A program made the translations under genes and the position numbers. Positions 48,468-57,308 of a DNA stretch of 64,000 nucleotides are shown piece after piece (position 1 is the first letter of the stretch; each line of letters begins with the position of its first letter). This DNA comes from JAGLWW01 sp964640225. Its GTDB lineage: Archaea; Aenigmatarchaeota; Aenigmatarchaeia; PWEA01; JAGHBM01. Where the stretch lies: contig CAZXFI010000001.1 of NCBI GenBank assembly GCA_964640225.1, positions 1 through 64,000 on the forward strand, written 5' to 3'. The notes under the pieces are model-generated. The model was given only the letters and a program-made list of their open reading frames with translations. It was not told the DNA's origin and searched no databases.

Positions 48468-50405
48468 CTATTCAATCGTGCAGTCGGCGGCGCAGCCGTC
48501 CCCTCCTATGTGGTTCCCGTCGTCGCACTCCTCGGTCCCGCCTTCCTGGTTCCAGGTGTGGCCGTCCCCGCACACCGCGGGCTCGCAGGTGCCGTACAGG
48601 TAATCCGGGCACAGGTCGTTGTTGTTCCAGTCCCCGTCGTCGCAGGCTTCCCCGTGCGAAGTCACTCCGTCGCCGCAGAAATTATCCCTGAGCGGATACC
48701 AGTCCGTGTTTTCGGGACATGCCGCCCCGGAGCAGGATATCTCGTTTTCCACATCCAAGTTCTGGCTACAGATGCCGTCGCGGTCCGGGTCGTCGCATGT
48801 GTCAGAGAAGCCCGTGCCGCTCGGATTGGTCCAGTAGTTCCCTCCCATCCAGTAGCCGCCCATTATGTTGACTCCCTCGTGTTTCGTGGTGTTCCAGCCG
48901 TTGTAAGGCGAACCTAACTGGATTCCTATTATCGGGCCGTTTGAGGCGTTTATTATGTTGTTGAATATGAGGTTGTCGCGGGTGTCGGTGAGTTTTAACA
49001 GCTCTCCGGCTCCTCTCAGGTCGTTGCCTTCTATTACGTTGTGATAACTCTCGCGCAGGTATATCCCGGCGTTGTTATTCACGTTTATGTAATTCCCGGA
49101 GAAAGTCGTGTAATTGCTCTGGTAAGCGTAAACCACGTTGTCGGTTGTGTCCGGTATGGTGTTTCCGAAAACCGTGGCGTTGTTGCTCTGTTCAAGCACG
49201 ATGACCCTGTGGTGTCCCACGGGCAGGTAGTTGTTTGATATGTTGGCAAAGTCGCTTTCTTCCAGGATTATTCCGCGCTCCTTAGTGCTCACGTTCGTGT
49301 CTCTTATCGTGACATAGTTGCTCTGGTGAACCAGCACGGCCTCCTTGTCCCTAGCCGTGAGATTGCTTCCCGAGATTGTGGCGTGGTTGCTCTGCTCCAG
49401 GTTTATCGCGTAATATTTTTTGACGTATATCACGTTGTTGTCCAGGATTCCGTTTTCTGCGTTGTAGTAATATATTCCGTTGTGGTTTTCGGTCAGGTTT
49501 ATCCTGCAGTTCCTTACGGCCACATTGGGGAAACCTGTGTTGTTTATCGCAAAGGCGCCCCATGTCTGCAGGTAGTGGCCGTTGCAGTCCAGCGTGATGT
49601 CAGACGCGTTTATGTAAAAGATTGTTCCGCCGCAGCCGGTCAAGTCCTGATTAAGAACTAAGTCATAGTTCACGTACATACCGCAGAACGGAGTTTCATT
49701 TGTGCAGTCGGCGGCGCAGCCGTCCCCTCCTATGTGGTTCCCGTCGTCGCACTCCTCCCCGCATTCTTGAATCCAGTCCCCGCAGACATCGTCGTGCCTG
49801 GAGCAGTCCCCGCGACACCCGTCGCAGTCTTGCGTGTTGCCGTCGTCGCATGTCTCCACGCCTGCCCAGACGTGGCCGTCCCCGCACACCGCGTGATGGC
49901 AGTCCGTGCAGTCGTCCGTGTAAATGTAATTTCCATCGTCGCACTGCTCTCCCGGGTCCAGAGTCCCGTCGCCGCAGTAAAGCAGTGTCTGGCCCGCGTA
50001 GTATTCATCTATTGTCCTGTGAGGGCCGGAAACCCTTATGTTCTTGTCGGCCAGGGATTCAGTGAAAACGAAAGTCTTGGTTTCTCCCGGCTGGATTTCG
50101 CTTTCCCCGCCTTCCGGTGTGGCGGAAACCAGCGTGTCATTAAGGAAAAAGTAAAACTCACCTGAGTAAAGGGGTATTTTGCCGTTGTTTCTCACTTTTA
50201 TCTTATCGGAAGTTAGGTTTATTTCCTCTATCTGAAACCCGGCCGAGGCGGAAGTTGCCAGCTCCTCGCCCTTGGTTTCGCTTGAGCCCTTAAGCAAGTC
50301 GCTGGTGAAAGCAACCCAGGTAAAGAAGCCGGTTGACACGGTGACCGTGAGCACTACCATCAATATAATCAAAATGACAGAACTTATGCCTTTGACGCGG
50401 GTCAT
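48468..50405 (-). CDS. Pilin-anchored surface protein with DUF4215 repeats and beta-helix
   Basis: A 645-residue protein from the ATG at 50405. MTRVKG followed by ISSVILIILMVVLTVTVS is a class III signal-like start, then a pilin-like region to about 145. Next come three to four Cys-rich 'Myxococcus' repeats (CGDGTLDPGEQCDDGN, CGDGHVWAGVETCDDGN, ECGEECDDGNHIGGDGC), a right-handed parallel beta-helix of about 250 residues (repeated N-x-I-x-x-S-N, GIYYYNAENGILDNNVIY), and two more Cys-rich repeats at the C-terminus. Probably an adhesin or carbohydrate-binding surface protein. Confidence 0.88.
   Translation of the reverse strand: MTRVKGISSVILIILMVVLTVTVSTGFFTWVAFTSDLLKGSSETKGEELATSASAGFQIEEINLTSDKIKVRNNGKIPLYSGEFYFFLNDTLVSATPEGGESEIQPGETKTFVFTESLADKNIRVSGPHRTIDEYYAGQTLLYCGDGTLDPGEQCDDGNYIYTDDCTDCHHAVCGDGHVWAGVETCDDGNTQDCDGCRGDCSRHDDVCGDWIQECGEECDDGNHIGGDGCAADCTNETPFCGMYVNYDLVLNQDLTGCGGTIFYINASDITLDCNGHYLQTWGAFAINNTGFPNVAVRNCRINLTENHNGIYYYNAENGILDNNVIYVKKYYAINLEQSNHATISGSNLTARDKEAVLVHQSNYVTIRDTNVSTKERGIILEESDFANISNNYLPVGHHRVIVLEQSNNATVFGNTIPDTTDNVVYAYQSNYTTFSGNYINVNNNAGIYLRESYHNVIEGNDLRGAGELLKLTDTRDNLIFNNIINASNGPIIGIQLGSPYNGWNTTKHEGVNIMGGYWMGGNYWTNPSGTGFSDTCDDPDRDGICSQNLDVENEISCSGAACPENTDWYPLRDNFCGDGVTSHGEACDDGDWNNNDLCPDYLYGTCEPAVCGDGHTWNQEGGTEECDDGNHIGGDGCAADCTIE
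48478..48533 (-). repeat. 56-base direct repeat, C-terminal copy
   Basis: Identical to 49702-49757. Both encode ECDDGNHIGGDGCAADCT, placed at the two ends of the beta-helix of the same protein. Exact identity suggests recent duplication or gene conversion. Confidence 0.9.
49702..49757 (-). repeat. 56-base direct repeat, N-terminal copy
   Basis: Identical to 48478-48533; encodes the Cys-rich repeat just before the beta-helix. Confidence 0.9.
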
Positions 50406-50457
50406 AATAATTATTTGCACTAACAGGTTTATATTTATTTAAAACGAAAATAAAGTC

Positions 50458-50778
50458 ATGCAGGAAGATTTCAAGGCTTTCAGAAGGTTCCCTACCGTTG
50501 AAAAGAGCATAGGCGACATAGGCCCGGAAGACGGAAGGGTAAGTTTTGTAGGCACCGTGGTCAGCGCCAACGAAGGCAAGCTTGTGGTGGATGACGGAAC
50601 TGGAAGCATTGAAATCATCACAGACGGTGCGGAATTAAAGACAGGCAAGCTGGTCAGGATAGTGGGAAAGATTGACCAGGAGGGTGCGCTGAACGCCGAG
50701 GCGGTGCAGGATTTTTCAGGCTTCAACCTTGACCTGTACAGGAAAATTAAAGGGATGGAAAAAGGCAAATCTATTTAA
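50458..50778 (+). CDS. OB-fold nucleic-acid-binding protein
   Basis: A 106-residue protein made of one OB fold: GRVSFVGTVVSANEGKLVVDDGTGSIEIIT, LVRIVGKIDQEGALNAEAVQDFSG. It resembles small archaeal single-stranded DNA-binding or RPA-associated proteins. PCNA is encoded 40 bases downstream on the same strand, which supports a replication or repair role. Confidence 0.8.
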   Translation: MQEDFKAFRRFPTVEKSIGDIGPEDGRVSFVGTVVSANEGKLVVDDGTGSIEIITDGAELKTGKLVRIVGKIDQEGALNAEAVQDFSGFNLDLYRKIKGMEKGKSI

Positions 50779-50818
50779 AGAAAAAACAATATTCTTAAAG
50801 ATAGCGGAGGTGTGAAGA

Positions 50819-51562
50819 ATGTTCAAGGCAACAATTTCAGATGTTTCTCTTTTAAGGGATTCCATAGACACTATATCCCAGCTCATAGGCGAGGGGGTTT
50901 TTAATTTATCCAAAAACGGCATTTCTCTCGTGGCCACCGACAGGGCCATGGTGGCCGTGGTGAGATTTGAGCTGAAAAAAGACGCATTTGACGATTACAA
51001 GTGCGACAAGGAAAGCTCAATAGGCGTTAACATAGAAAACCTTCTGCAGATACTGAGAAGGGCCAAATCCACCGACAACATTACACTTGAGACTTCCGAC
51101 GACAGCAAGCTCAAGATAGAAATGAAGGGAGAGGGGACCAGAAAGTTTTCCATACCCCTGCTTGACATAACAAAGGGTGAAATCCCGGAGATAGACCAGC
51201 TTGACTTCTCCTCCAAGATGCAGATTAAGACCGGGGTGATGGAGGAGGGGATAAGCGACGCGGACATAATAAGCGACTCCCTTATTTTTGAAACCGACGG
51301 GAAGGGGCTTGTCATGAAGACCGAGGGCGACTCAAGCAGCGTGGAGTCCAAGATAGACAAGGACAGCGGACTTATTGAGATAAGCGGGGACAACGTAAGA
51401 AGCCGCTACGCGCTGGAATACCTGAAGAAAATGATAAAGGCCGGGAAGATTTCCGAGACCGCCTCCATACAGATGGGCAGGGACTTTCCAATGAAGATTG
51501 AGTTCGTGAAACCGGACAAGCTGTCAATGGGCTTTGTTCTGGCTCCGAGAGTGGAAGATTAA
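50819..51562 (+). CDS. pcn: PCNA sliding clamp
   Basis: A 247-residue clamp subunit. Two PCNA domains with FNLSKNGISLVATDRAMVAVV, LLQILRRAKSTDNITLE, the interdomain region and C-terminal SRYALEYLKKMIKA and FPMKIEFVKPDKLSMGFVLAPRVED. Works with RfcL encoded at 15926. The preceding GGAGGTGTGAAG gives a strong ribosome-binding site. Confidence 0.96.
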   Translation: MFKATISDVSLLRDSIDTISQLIGEGVFNLSKNGISLVATDRAMVAVVRFELKKDAFDDYKCDKESSIGVNIENLLQILRRAKSTDNITLETSDDSKLKIEMKGEGTRKFSIPLLDITKGEIPEIDQLDFSSKMQIKTGVMEEGISDADIISDSLIFETDGKGLVMKTEGDSSSVESKIDKDSGLIEISGDNVRSRYALEYLKKMIKAGKISETASIQMGRDFPMKIEFVKPDKLSMGFVLAPRVED

Positions 51563-51726
51563 CTCCTTCCGAAAGTTGCTATGGCGTGCCTGTGTCTCCA
51601 GTAGAACTTGAAGAAAGCGAGCAGAAAGCCTATAACGAACCCTATCACAAATCCTATTATAATACCTCCCACGTCTGAAAAAACGGGGTTGGAAAAAAAC
51701 GCGCTGAAATCAAACTCCTGGGCCAA
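51559..51726 (-). CDS. Small membrane protein (55 residues), TTG start
   Basis: A frame starting at TTG 51726 with GGTGA four bases upstream. A polar N-terminus (AQEFDFSAFFSNPV), one long helix with glycine spacing (GGIIIGFVIGFVIGFLLAFF), and a basic, aromatic tail (KFYWRHRHAIATFGRS). The G-x-x-x-G-type pattern suggests helix packing or oligomerisation. Its stop overlaps the PCNA stop on the other strand. Confidence 0.6.
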   Translation of the reverse strand: MAQEFDFSAFFSNPVFSDVGGIIIGFVIGFVIGFLLAFFKFYWRHRHAIATFGRS

Positions 51727-51794
51727 ATTATCACCTAATAGTATTGTGTTCCTATATTTAAAAATTTTTATTTGGGCGTTTCCAGAATTATAGC

Positions 51795-51917
51795 ATGGGG
51801 GTCGTGAATATAGAGGAACAAATGAGGTTCTATTATTTCAGGCGGGTGGACAACTATTTCGCTTTTGCAGATCCTGACTGCTACGTGAACATAGAGAATT
51901 GCACTAAGCGGCTGTAA
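51795..51917 (+). CDS. Possible 40-residue protein
   Basis: Frame beginning MGVVNIEEQMRFYYFRRVDNYF and ending CTKRL. AT-rich TATA-like sequence (TATATTTAAAAA, 51754 onward, and a second about 25 bases before the ATG) would allow a leaderless message. No family recognised; modest support. Confidence 0.4.
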   Translation: MGVVNIEEQMRFYYFRRVDNYFAFADPDCYVNIENCTKRL

Positions 51918-52004
51918 AATCAGCAATTGTCGATTTTGTCACTACTTTTTAGAGTTAACTATTTAACTTTCAGAAACCAGTTATGTTTACAGTAATGAAA
52001 GCAA

Positions 52005-52068
52005 CCATCCCAGTGACTGCAGAGGGATGACGTTAATTCTGACTTCACCCTGACGTGTTTAGGGATGG
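52005..52068 (+). other. Potential structured leader with four TGAC repeats
   Basis: CCATCCC at 52005-52011 can pair with GGGATGG at 52062-52068, or alternatively with GGGATG at 52024-52029, a switch-like choice. Between them TGAC occurs four times (52014, 52028, 52040, 52051). The 42-residue gene begins 25 bases downstream. Could be a regulatory leader, small RNA or operator array. The rest of 51918-52004 shows nothing recognisable beyond AT-rich promoter-like sequence. Confidence 0.35.
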
Positions 52069-52092
52069 CTGGCTTTGCGGGGGGTGATGAGA

Positions 52093-52221
52093 ATGAAGAA
52101 GGAAGAAAAACTGCCGATATACGAGGTTTGCGGAAACGACTGCATCGGCATACTGGAGAACGGGAGACTTGTCACTAAGTTCAGGCTGAAGAAAATCAAA
52201 AACTTTTTGGGCAAGGAATAA
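52093..52221 (+). CDS. Small basic protein (42 residues)
   Basis: ATG at 52093 with GGTGA five bases upstream. The product MKKEEKLPIYEVCGNDCIGILENG continues with LVTKFRLKKIKNFLGKE. The C-x-x-x-C and beta-like pattern suggest a small folded domain, and the C-terminus is basic. No family is recognised. It lies just before the pilus ATPase and after a structured leader. Confidence 0.6.
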   Translation: MKKEEKLPIYEVCGNDCIGILENGRLVTKFRLKKIKNFLGKE

Positions 52222-52256
52222 TGCGAAAAAGTTTTGGTTTTGCTAGCCCAGAATAT

Positions 52257-52268
52257 TTTTTTATATTC
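52257..52268 (+). promoter_or_regulatory. TATA box for the pilus-type ATPase
   Basis: TTTTTTATATTC is centred about 26 bases before the ATG at 52288, which supports a leaderless transcript and that start. Confidence 0.6.
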
Positions 52269-52287
52269 CCGCAATTATAGGTTATTT

Positions 52288-54540
52288 ATGGTCTGCGAAT
52301 ACGAACTGGACAACGGCGTTCTCAAGGTCAACTGCCTGGGCTGCATTCACGGCGCAAGCGTGGAGGACTACGACGACTGCATGGCGAGGGTGGTTGACAA
52401 GGTAATAGAAAACAAGGGAGTTGAGAGCATAGTCCTTTCCAAGGAAAGGGAGTACGAATACAACAGGGAGCAGACCCAGATGATAGTTGAGCTGGCCGGA
52501 GCCCTCAAGGAGATAGTGAGAAACAAGGCCCTTCTCAACCCGCTTGAAGAGGGGGAATGCAAAAACGTAACAGACAAAAAAGCGGCCAGCCTCAGGAGGC
52601 TTATACTCGGGAGGATGAGAAGCGATCCCATAGGAACTTACGTGGCACTGAAAAGAATGATAAGGCACACGAGAATAAGAATAAGCTCCCTCCCGGAAAA
52701 AAAGGCCCGGTGCAACGAGATTTTTCTTGAAAAGGTTCTTATCCCCATAAGGGGCATTTTTGAGGAGCTTGAAATCATAAAGAAGGTAAGGCCCTTCCTG
52801 GGAAAATACAGGACCGGAGACCGCTCGGTATACAGGGAAATATTCCACCCCACGATAAAGCCCAAGTTCATGAGAACCAAGTACGTTTCCGTGCCCCCGG
52901 AAAAAAGCGAGATAGTGGACAGGTACGAGCTTCCAGGAAAGATACAGGTTGAGATATACAGGAAGCCCGACACGGTGCGCTGCTTTTACCACGTCACCCC
53001 CCCGGAACTTAGGCTTTCCGAGGACAAGTACACCATCCTGGACGCTGCCATAAGGTACATGACCCAGCACAAGCCCAAGACAACTGAATTCGCCGAGCCC
53101 GATAAGATGAGGGAGGTCTTCTCCAACATAGGAAGGGACCTGATAGCCGACATAACAGAGCAGATGGGGCTGCGGCTGTCCTCCCAGGACGTGGAGGAGC
53201 TCACCTCAATACTCGTACGATACACCTCGGGGCTGGGCATAATAGAGGTCATACTGGCGGACCAGAAGATCCAGGACGTTTACATAAACTCCCCCGCGGG
53301 AGAGCTCCCCATTTACCTTTACCACTCCGACTTCCAGGAATGCGAGACCAACCTGATTCCCACGCAGGAAGACGCGGAATACTGGGCCACCAGGTTCAGG
53401 ATTCTTTCCGGCAGGCCCCTGGACGAGGCGAATCCCGTCCTGGACACGCAGGTTTCCGTTCCCGGAGGAAGCGCGAGGATAGCCGTGATAACCAGGAGCC
53501 TGTCACCGGAGGGCCTGGGATTTGCCATAAGGAGGCACAGGGACCAACCCTGGACTTACCCGCTTTTCATTCAGCCCAGCGTGGGATATATGAGCCCGCT
53601 TTTCGCGGGATTCATGTCTTTCGTGATTGACGGAGCCCGGACATTCCTGATAGGAGGAACCAGGTCCTCGGGCAAGACCTCCCTGCTGAACGCCTCCCTG
53701 CTGGAGATAATGAAGAAAAACAGGATAATCACGGTTGAGGACACGCTGGAACTCAGCGTGGAGAGGATGAAACAGCTGGGCTTCAACGTGGAGAGGCTGA
53801 AATCCCGCTCGGTGATAACGCAGGTTGAAACGGAGCTGCCCACCGAGGAAGCCATAAGGACCGCCCTCAGGCTCGGAGACTCTTGCCTTATTCTGGGGGA
53901 AGTCAGGTCAACTGAGGCCAAGGCGCTTTACGAGGCCATGAGAGTCGGAGCGCTGGCCAACACGGTCGCGGGCACCATACACGGGGAAAGCGCCTACGGG
54001 GTTTTTGACAGGGTCGTGAACGACCTTGAGGTGCCGGCCACCTCGTTCAAGGCGACCGATTTGATAGTGATATGCAACATGCTCAGGTCCCCGGACGGGC
54101 TTCACAACTTCAGGAGGGTCGTGGCCGTCACCGAGGTAAGGAAGCACTGGAAGGACGACCCCGTAAGGGAGAACGGCTTCGTGAACCTCATGGAATACTC
54201 GGCCAAGGATGACGAACTGAAACCCACATCCACCTTCCTTAACGGGGAAAGCATGGTCCTTAACGACATAGCAAGAAAAGTCAGGGAATGGTCCGGGAAC
54301 TGGGCGGCTGTATGGGAGAACATAGAGCTGAGGAGCAGGGTAAAGAAGACGATAACGGACACGGCCCTCAGGACGGGAAAGCTTGAGCTCATGGAGGCAC
54401 CTTTCGTGGTAAGGTCAAACGAGAAGTTCCACATAATCTCGGACGAGGTCAAGAGGGAACTGGGCTCAATAGACGCTAACGTGGTCTATGAAAAGTGGAG
54501 CGGCTGGCTAAGGGAAGTAATAAAGAAGGAAAGATTCTAG
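52288..54540 (+). CDS. GspE/TadA-type secretion or pilus ATPase
   Basis: A 750-residue motor ATPase from the ATG at 52288 (the frame to 52234 is unconserved). A long N-terminal region (1-330) with a CLGCIHG motif near 16-22 and a helical segment precedes the ATPase core: LGIIEVILADQKIQDVYIN, PVLDTQVSVPGGSARIAV, Walker A GGTRSSGKTS (near 455-464), Asp box ITVEDTLEL, Walker B SCLILGEVRS and the His box TIHGESAYG. It is longer than PilB/ArlI (about 550) because of the N-terminal region. The membrane partner is encoded 32 bases downstream. Confidence 0.93.
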   Translation: MVCEYELDNGVLKVNCLGCIHGASVEDYDDCMARVVDKVIENKGVESIVLSKEREYEYNREQTQMIVELAGALKEIVRNKALLNPLEEGECKNVTDKKAASLRRLILGRMRSDPIGTYVALKRMIRHTRIRISSLPEKKARCNEIFLEKVLIPIRGIFEELEIIKKVRPFLGKYRTGDRSVYREIFHPTIKPKFMRTKYVSVPPEKSEIVDRYELPGKIQVEIYRKPDTVRCFYHVTPPELRLSEDKYTILDAAIRYMTQHKPKTTEFAEPDKMREVFSNIGRDLIADITEQMGLRLSSQDVEELTSILVRYTSGLGIIEVILADQKIQDVYINSPAGELPIYLYHSDFQECETNLIPTQEDAEYWATRFRILSGRPLDEANPVLDTQVSVPGGSARIAVITRSLSPEGLGFAIRRHRDQPWTYPLFIQPSVGYMSPLFAGFMSFVIDGARTFLIGGTRSSGKTSLLNASLLEIMKKNRIITVEDTLELSVERMKQLGFNVERLKSRSVITQVETELPTEEAIRTALRLGDSCLILGEVRSTEAKALYEAMRVGALANTVAGTIHGESAYGVFDRVVNDLEVPATSFKATDLIVICNMLRSPDGLHNFRRVVAVTEVRKHWKDDPVRENGFVNLMEYSAKDDELKPTSTFLNGESMVLNDIARKVREWSGNWAAVWENIELRSRVKKTITDTALRTGKLELMEAPFVVRSNEKFHIISDEVKRELGSIDANVVYEKWSGWLREVIKKERF

Positions 54541-54572
54541 TTATTTATAAAAACGGCTATCATAATTAAATC

Positions 54573-56672
54573 ATGGCCAAGCCCCCGAAGAAGACAGAGG
54601 AAGACATAAGAAGGGAGGAAATAAAGAAAATTCTCAGCGAGACAAGCCCGGAGTTCAAGCATCTTGCCGGGAGCAGAATAGAGACCCAGAGCAAGGAATA
54701 CAAGGAGTTCAAGGAAGAAGAGATTGAAAAAAAGCTTTCTGTTTATGAAAAACTGTGCAACTTATCCGAGAAAATAGGTCTGGAACCGGATAAGGAAATG
54801 GCACGGAAAATGCAGGATGCCATAGATTTTGCGCACCTCAGGATTACACCGAAAGGGGCCTTTTCCTTTGCCATAGTGGCATGCGTCTCAATAATTTTCC
54901 TTACCATAATCGGAACAATAACCGAGCTGGCCCTGACCGGAACCGCCAACGTAAACAATCTGCTAATATTCTTCGGTATTTCCATAGCCTCCCTGTTCGC
55001 GCTTACAAAATACCCGGAATTCGTTGCCGACAACTTCAGGATAAAGGCCGCGCAGGAGATAATACTTGCCATAATTTACATGGTAATATACATGAGGACT
55101 TCGCCCCAGATGGAGGGGGCGGTAAGGTTCGCGGCCAAGAACCTCTCCGGCCCGCTGGCCTACGACCTGAGAAAGATACTTTGGGACGTGGAAACCAGAA
55201 GGTACGAGACAATTTACGACGCGATGACGGACTACCTGAAAGGGTGGGAAAAGAACAAGGAATTCATGGAGGCCATACAGCTCATAAGAACTAGCCTGGA
55301 GCAGCCCGAGGCCAAAAGGTACCAGATGCTGGACGAGGCAATAAACATAATACTTCAGGGGACCGAGGAGAAAATGAGACACTATTCGCAGTCTCTGAGG
55401 ACTCCGGTGACCATAATATACGCGCTCGGGATAACGCTCCCCGTGCTCGTACTGGTTTTATTTCCCATCATCATGCTCATGCTGAGCGACACCATAAACC
55501 CGCTTTTCCTGGTAGTGGGCTATGACGTGGTGCTGCCGATATTGATATTCGTTATAAGCTACGAGATTCTCATGCGAAGGCCCATAGGATACAGTACGCC
55601 CGACATAACGCTTCACCCCAAATATTCCCCGCTGGGAAAGCTCAAGCTGGTGCTAATGGGAAAGGAAAAGTTTATGCCGCTATGGCCCATGGGCGCCGCG
55701 GTGTCCGTACCCTTTGTTATTGCCGGGGTGCTGATAATGCTTTCGGACCCGTCTCCCGTGGGCTTCATCAACCTGGTCGGCTCCCTTGTCTTCGTGTGGG
55801 GCCTGGGAATAGGTTTTGCCGTGGTGTTCCTGATTGAAAGCAAGATGAAAATAGGCATCAGGAACCAGATAAAGAGCATACAGGACGAGTTCAGCGAGGC
55901 CCTGTTCCAGCTTGGCAACAGGCTGGCCCTGGGCAACCCCATGGAAAAGGCAATGGAGCAGACCATAGAAAAGGCTTCAAACCTGAAAATATCGGACCTT
56001 TTCAGGAAGGCCCTCCGCAACATAAAGAGAAGCAGCCTCCCGCTTGAGGCGGCGCTGTTTGACAGGAAAGTGGGGGCAATATGGGAATACCCATCCAAGC
56101 TCGTGATAAACGTCATGAAAATACTCTTTGAGGCCACGAAAAAAGGCGTGAAGAACGCGGCACTGAGCGCCATATCAATATCCCGCTACGTCAAGCAGAT
56201 ACACAACATAGAGGAAAGCCTGAAAGAGATGCTCAGCGAATCCACGGCAAGCATGAGGGTTCTGGGAATGTTCATCGCGCCCCTGATAGCCGGGGTAACT
56301 GTAACGATGACAGCCATAATGATGATGATATTCAAGACTCTGGGAGAGCTCATGGGAACGCTTGAGATTACGGAAGGCAACACGGTCGGGGGAATGGGAC
56401 TCCAGAACCTCATGATAGGCTCCTGGGGAACAGTAGGAAACATACTGACAATAGGCGTTTTCCAGATAATCGTGGGTGTGTATATGATTGAAATCGGGTA
56501 TCTGCTGGCCTACCTGGTCTCGGGAATAGACAACGGCCAGGGAGACCTTATTGGTAGGAGGGAACTGGCCGGGTACAACATTTTAATAGGACTGGCTGTA
56601 TATACTCTTACAGTGCTTGTCACGTATTTCATATTCGCTCCCATGGTGGGAGTGCTCGTGGGCACAATGTAG
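54573..56672 (+). CDS. TadC/FlaJ-like membrane platform protein
   Basis: A 699-residue inner-membrane platform that couples the ATPase to filament subunits. Polar, Lys/Glu-rich N-terminus (1-80), then about nine membrane helices. Two type II secretion F domains are visible: one around 160-290 (REGGAVRFAAKNLSGPLAYDLRKILWDVE type motif, LIRTSLEQPEAKRYQMLDEAI) and one around 430-560 (IQDEFSEALFQLGNRLALGNPMEKAM). Twice the length of single-domain platforms, as in archaeal ArlJ/PilC relatives. Six tiny genes follow directly. Confidence 0.9.
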   Translation: MAKPPKKTEEDIRREEIKKILSETSPEFKHLAGSRIETQSKEYKEFKEEEIEKKLSVYEKLCNLSEKIGLEPDKEMARKMQDAIDFAHLRITPKGAFSFAIVACVSIIFLTIIGTITELALTGTANVNNLLIFFGISIASLFALTKYPEFVADNFRIKAAQEIILAIIYMVIYMRTSPQMEGAVRFAAKNLSGPLAYDLRKILWDVETRRYETIYDAMTDYLKGWEKNKEFMEAIQLIRTSLEQPEAKRYQMLDEAINIILQGTEEKMRHYSQSLRTPVTIIYALGITLPVLVLVLFPIIMLMLSDTINPLFLVVGYDVVLPILIFVISYEILMRRPIGYSTPDITLHPKYSPLGKLKLVLMGKEKFMPLWPMGAAVSVPFVIAGVLIMLSDPSPVGFINLVGSLVFVWGLGIGFAVVFLIESKMKIGIRNQIKSIQDEFSEALFQLGNRLALGNPMEKAMEQTIEKASNLKISDLFRKALRNIKRSSLPLEAALFDRKVGAIWEYPSKLVINVMKILFEATKKGVKNAALSAISISRYVKQIHNIEESLKEMLSESTASMRVLGMFIAPLIAGVTVTMTAIMMMIFKTLGELMGTLEITEGNTVGGMGLQNLMIGSWGTVGNILTIGVFQIIVGVYMIEIGYLLAYLVSGIDNGQGDLIGRRELAGYNILIGLAVYTLTVLVTYFIFAPMVGVLVGTM

Positions 56673-56680
56673 GTGTAAAA

Positions 56681-56794
56681 ATGAAAGGAATCTTGGGTTA
56701 CGGGCTTTGGCAGACCATAGTGGCCGTCACGATAGGCCTTGCACTTGTGCTTTTCATAATAGCAATGTTCTACAACGTGTGGGGGGCGATATAA
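56681..56794 (+). CDS. Tiny single-helix pilin-like protein 1 (37 residues)
   Basis: MKG followed by ILGYGLWQTIVAV and a hydrophobic helix to the C-terminus (NVWGAI). GGTGT precedes the ATG. It starts eight bases after the platform gene and its stop overlaps the next ATG (TAATG), so it is co-translated. The Lys-Gly before a hydrophobic run resembles a class III cleavage site. Confidence 0.65.
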   Translation: MKGILGYGLWQTIVAVTIGLALVLFIIAMFYNVWGAI

Positions 56795-56922
56795 TGGAGA
56801 TGAGAATCGTGATAACAATAGCGCTTTTCCTGGTGCTGTTCGTGGTGGCTCTCTTCATACTTGCGCCCAGCCTTTCGGCTTTTTTGGGGCATATCTCTGA
56901 TATGGGTTTCACTCCTGAATAA
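56794..56922 (+). CDS. Tiny single-helix protein 2 (42 residues)
   Basis: MEMRIVITIALFLVLFVVALF, then a short polar end (HISDMGFTPE). One membrane helix. The start overlaps the previous stop by one base. No family recognised; likely a minor subunit or assembly peptide. Confidence 0.6.
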   Translation: MEMRIVITIALFLVLFVVALFILAPSLSAFLGHISDMGFTPE

Positions 56923-56954
56923 TTTTATATTTAAAACAGGATATAATATTATTC

Positions 56955-57152
56955 ATGGACAAGAAGATGGCCGAAATAATATTTGTTATACTTGTTTTCC
57001 TGGTAGGCTTCATATTTTTCATAGCAATGTTCGGTGAAACTTTGGGAATAGGTACTATTTTCACAAAAATGTGGTGCTACGGGTACTGCGCCATGAAGAT
57101 AACCAATCCGTTGTGGGGCGGCGCAATTCCGGGAGGTTTTTGCGGATGCTGA
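56955..57152 (+). CDS. Small single-helix protein 3 with C-terminal cysteines (65 residues)
   Basis: MDKKMAE then a helix (IIFVILVFLVGFIFFIAMF), then TLGIGTIFTKMWCYGYCAMK and an end GGFCGC. Four cysteines sit outside the helix, like the larger exterior proteins of this locus. A TATA-like stretch lies upstream (56926-56945), so a second promoter is possible. Confidence 0.65.
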   Translation: MDKKMAEIIFVILVFLVGFIFFIAMFGETLGIGTIFTKMWCYGYCAMKITNPLWGGAIPGGFCGC

Positions 57153-57304
57153 AGGGGGTGTCGCACCTGATGTGGTTCGTGCTTGCCTTCGTGGTTATAG
57201 TGATACTGATAGCAGTCAGCGTGCTTATACTCAATCAGGGGCAAGGCTATGCCCTGGGTGGCATAGAAGACATGATAAACAGCGTCAGTGACATGATAGG
57301 GTGA
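57146..57304 (+). CDS. Tiny pilin-like protein 4 (52 residues)
   Basis: ATG at 57146 overlaps the end of the previous gene (GTG at 57158 is an alternative). MLKGVSHLMW, then a helix (FVLAFVVIVILIAVSVLIL), then QGQGYALGGIEDMINSVSD. Lys-Gly precedes the hydrophobic run, as in class III signals. Confidence 0.6.
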   Translation: MLKGVSHLMWFVLAFVVIVILIAVSVLILNQGQGYALGGIEDMINSVSDMIG

Positions 57305-57308
57305 TTAT

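Noticed and set aside
48478..49757. The two 56-base repeats as ends of a mobile element
   Set aside because: They lie in frame inside one protein and encode a known Cys-rich repeat. No transposase or terminal inverted repeat lies between them.
52014..52054. C/D box guide RNA suggested by ATGACG and CTGA elements
   Set aside because: The box order and spacing do not give C-D'-C'-D, and the C box deviates. Only an undefined structured leader can be supported.
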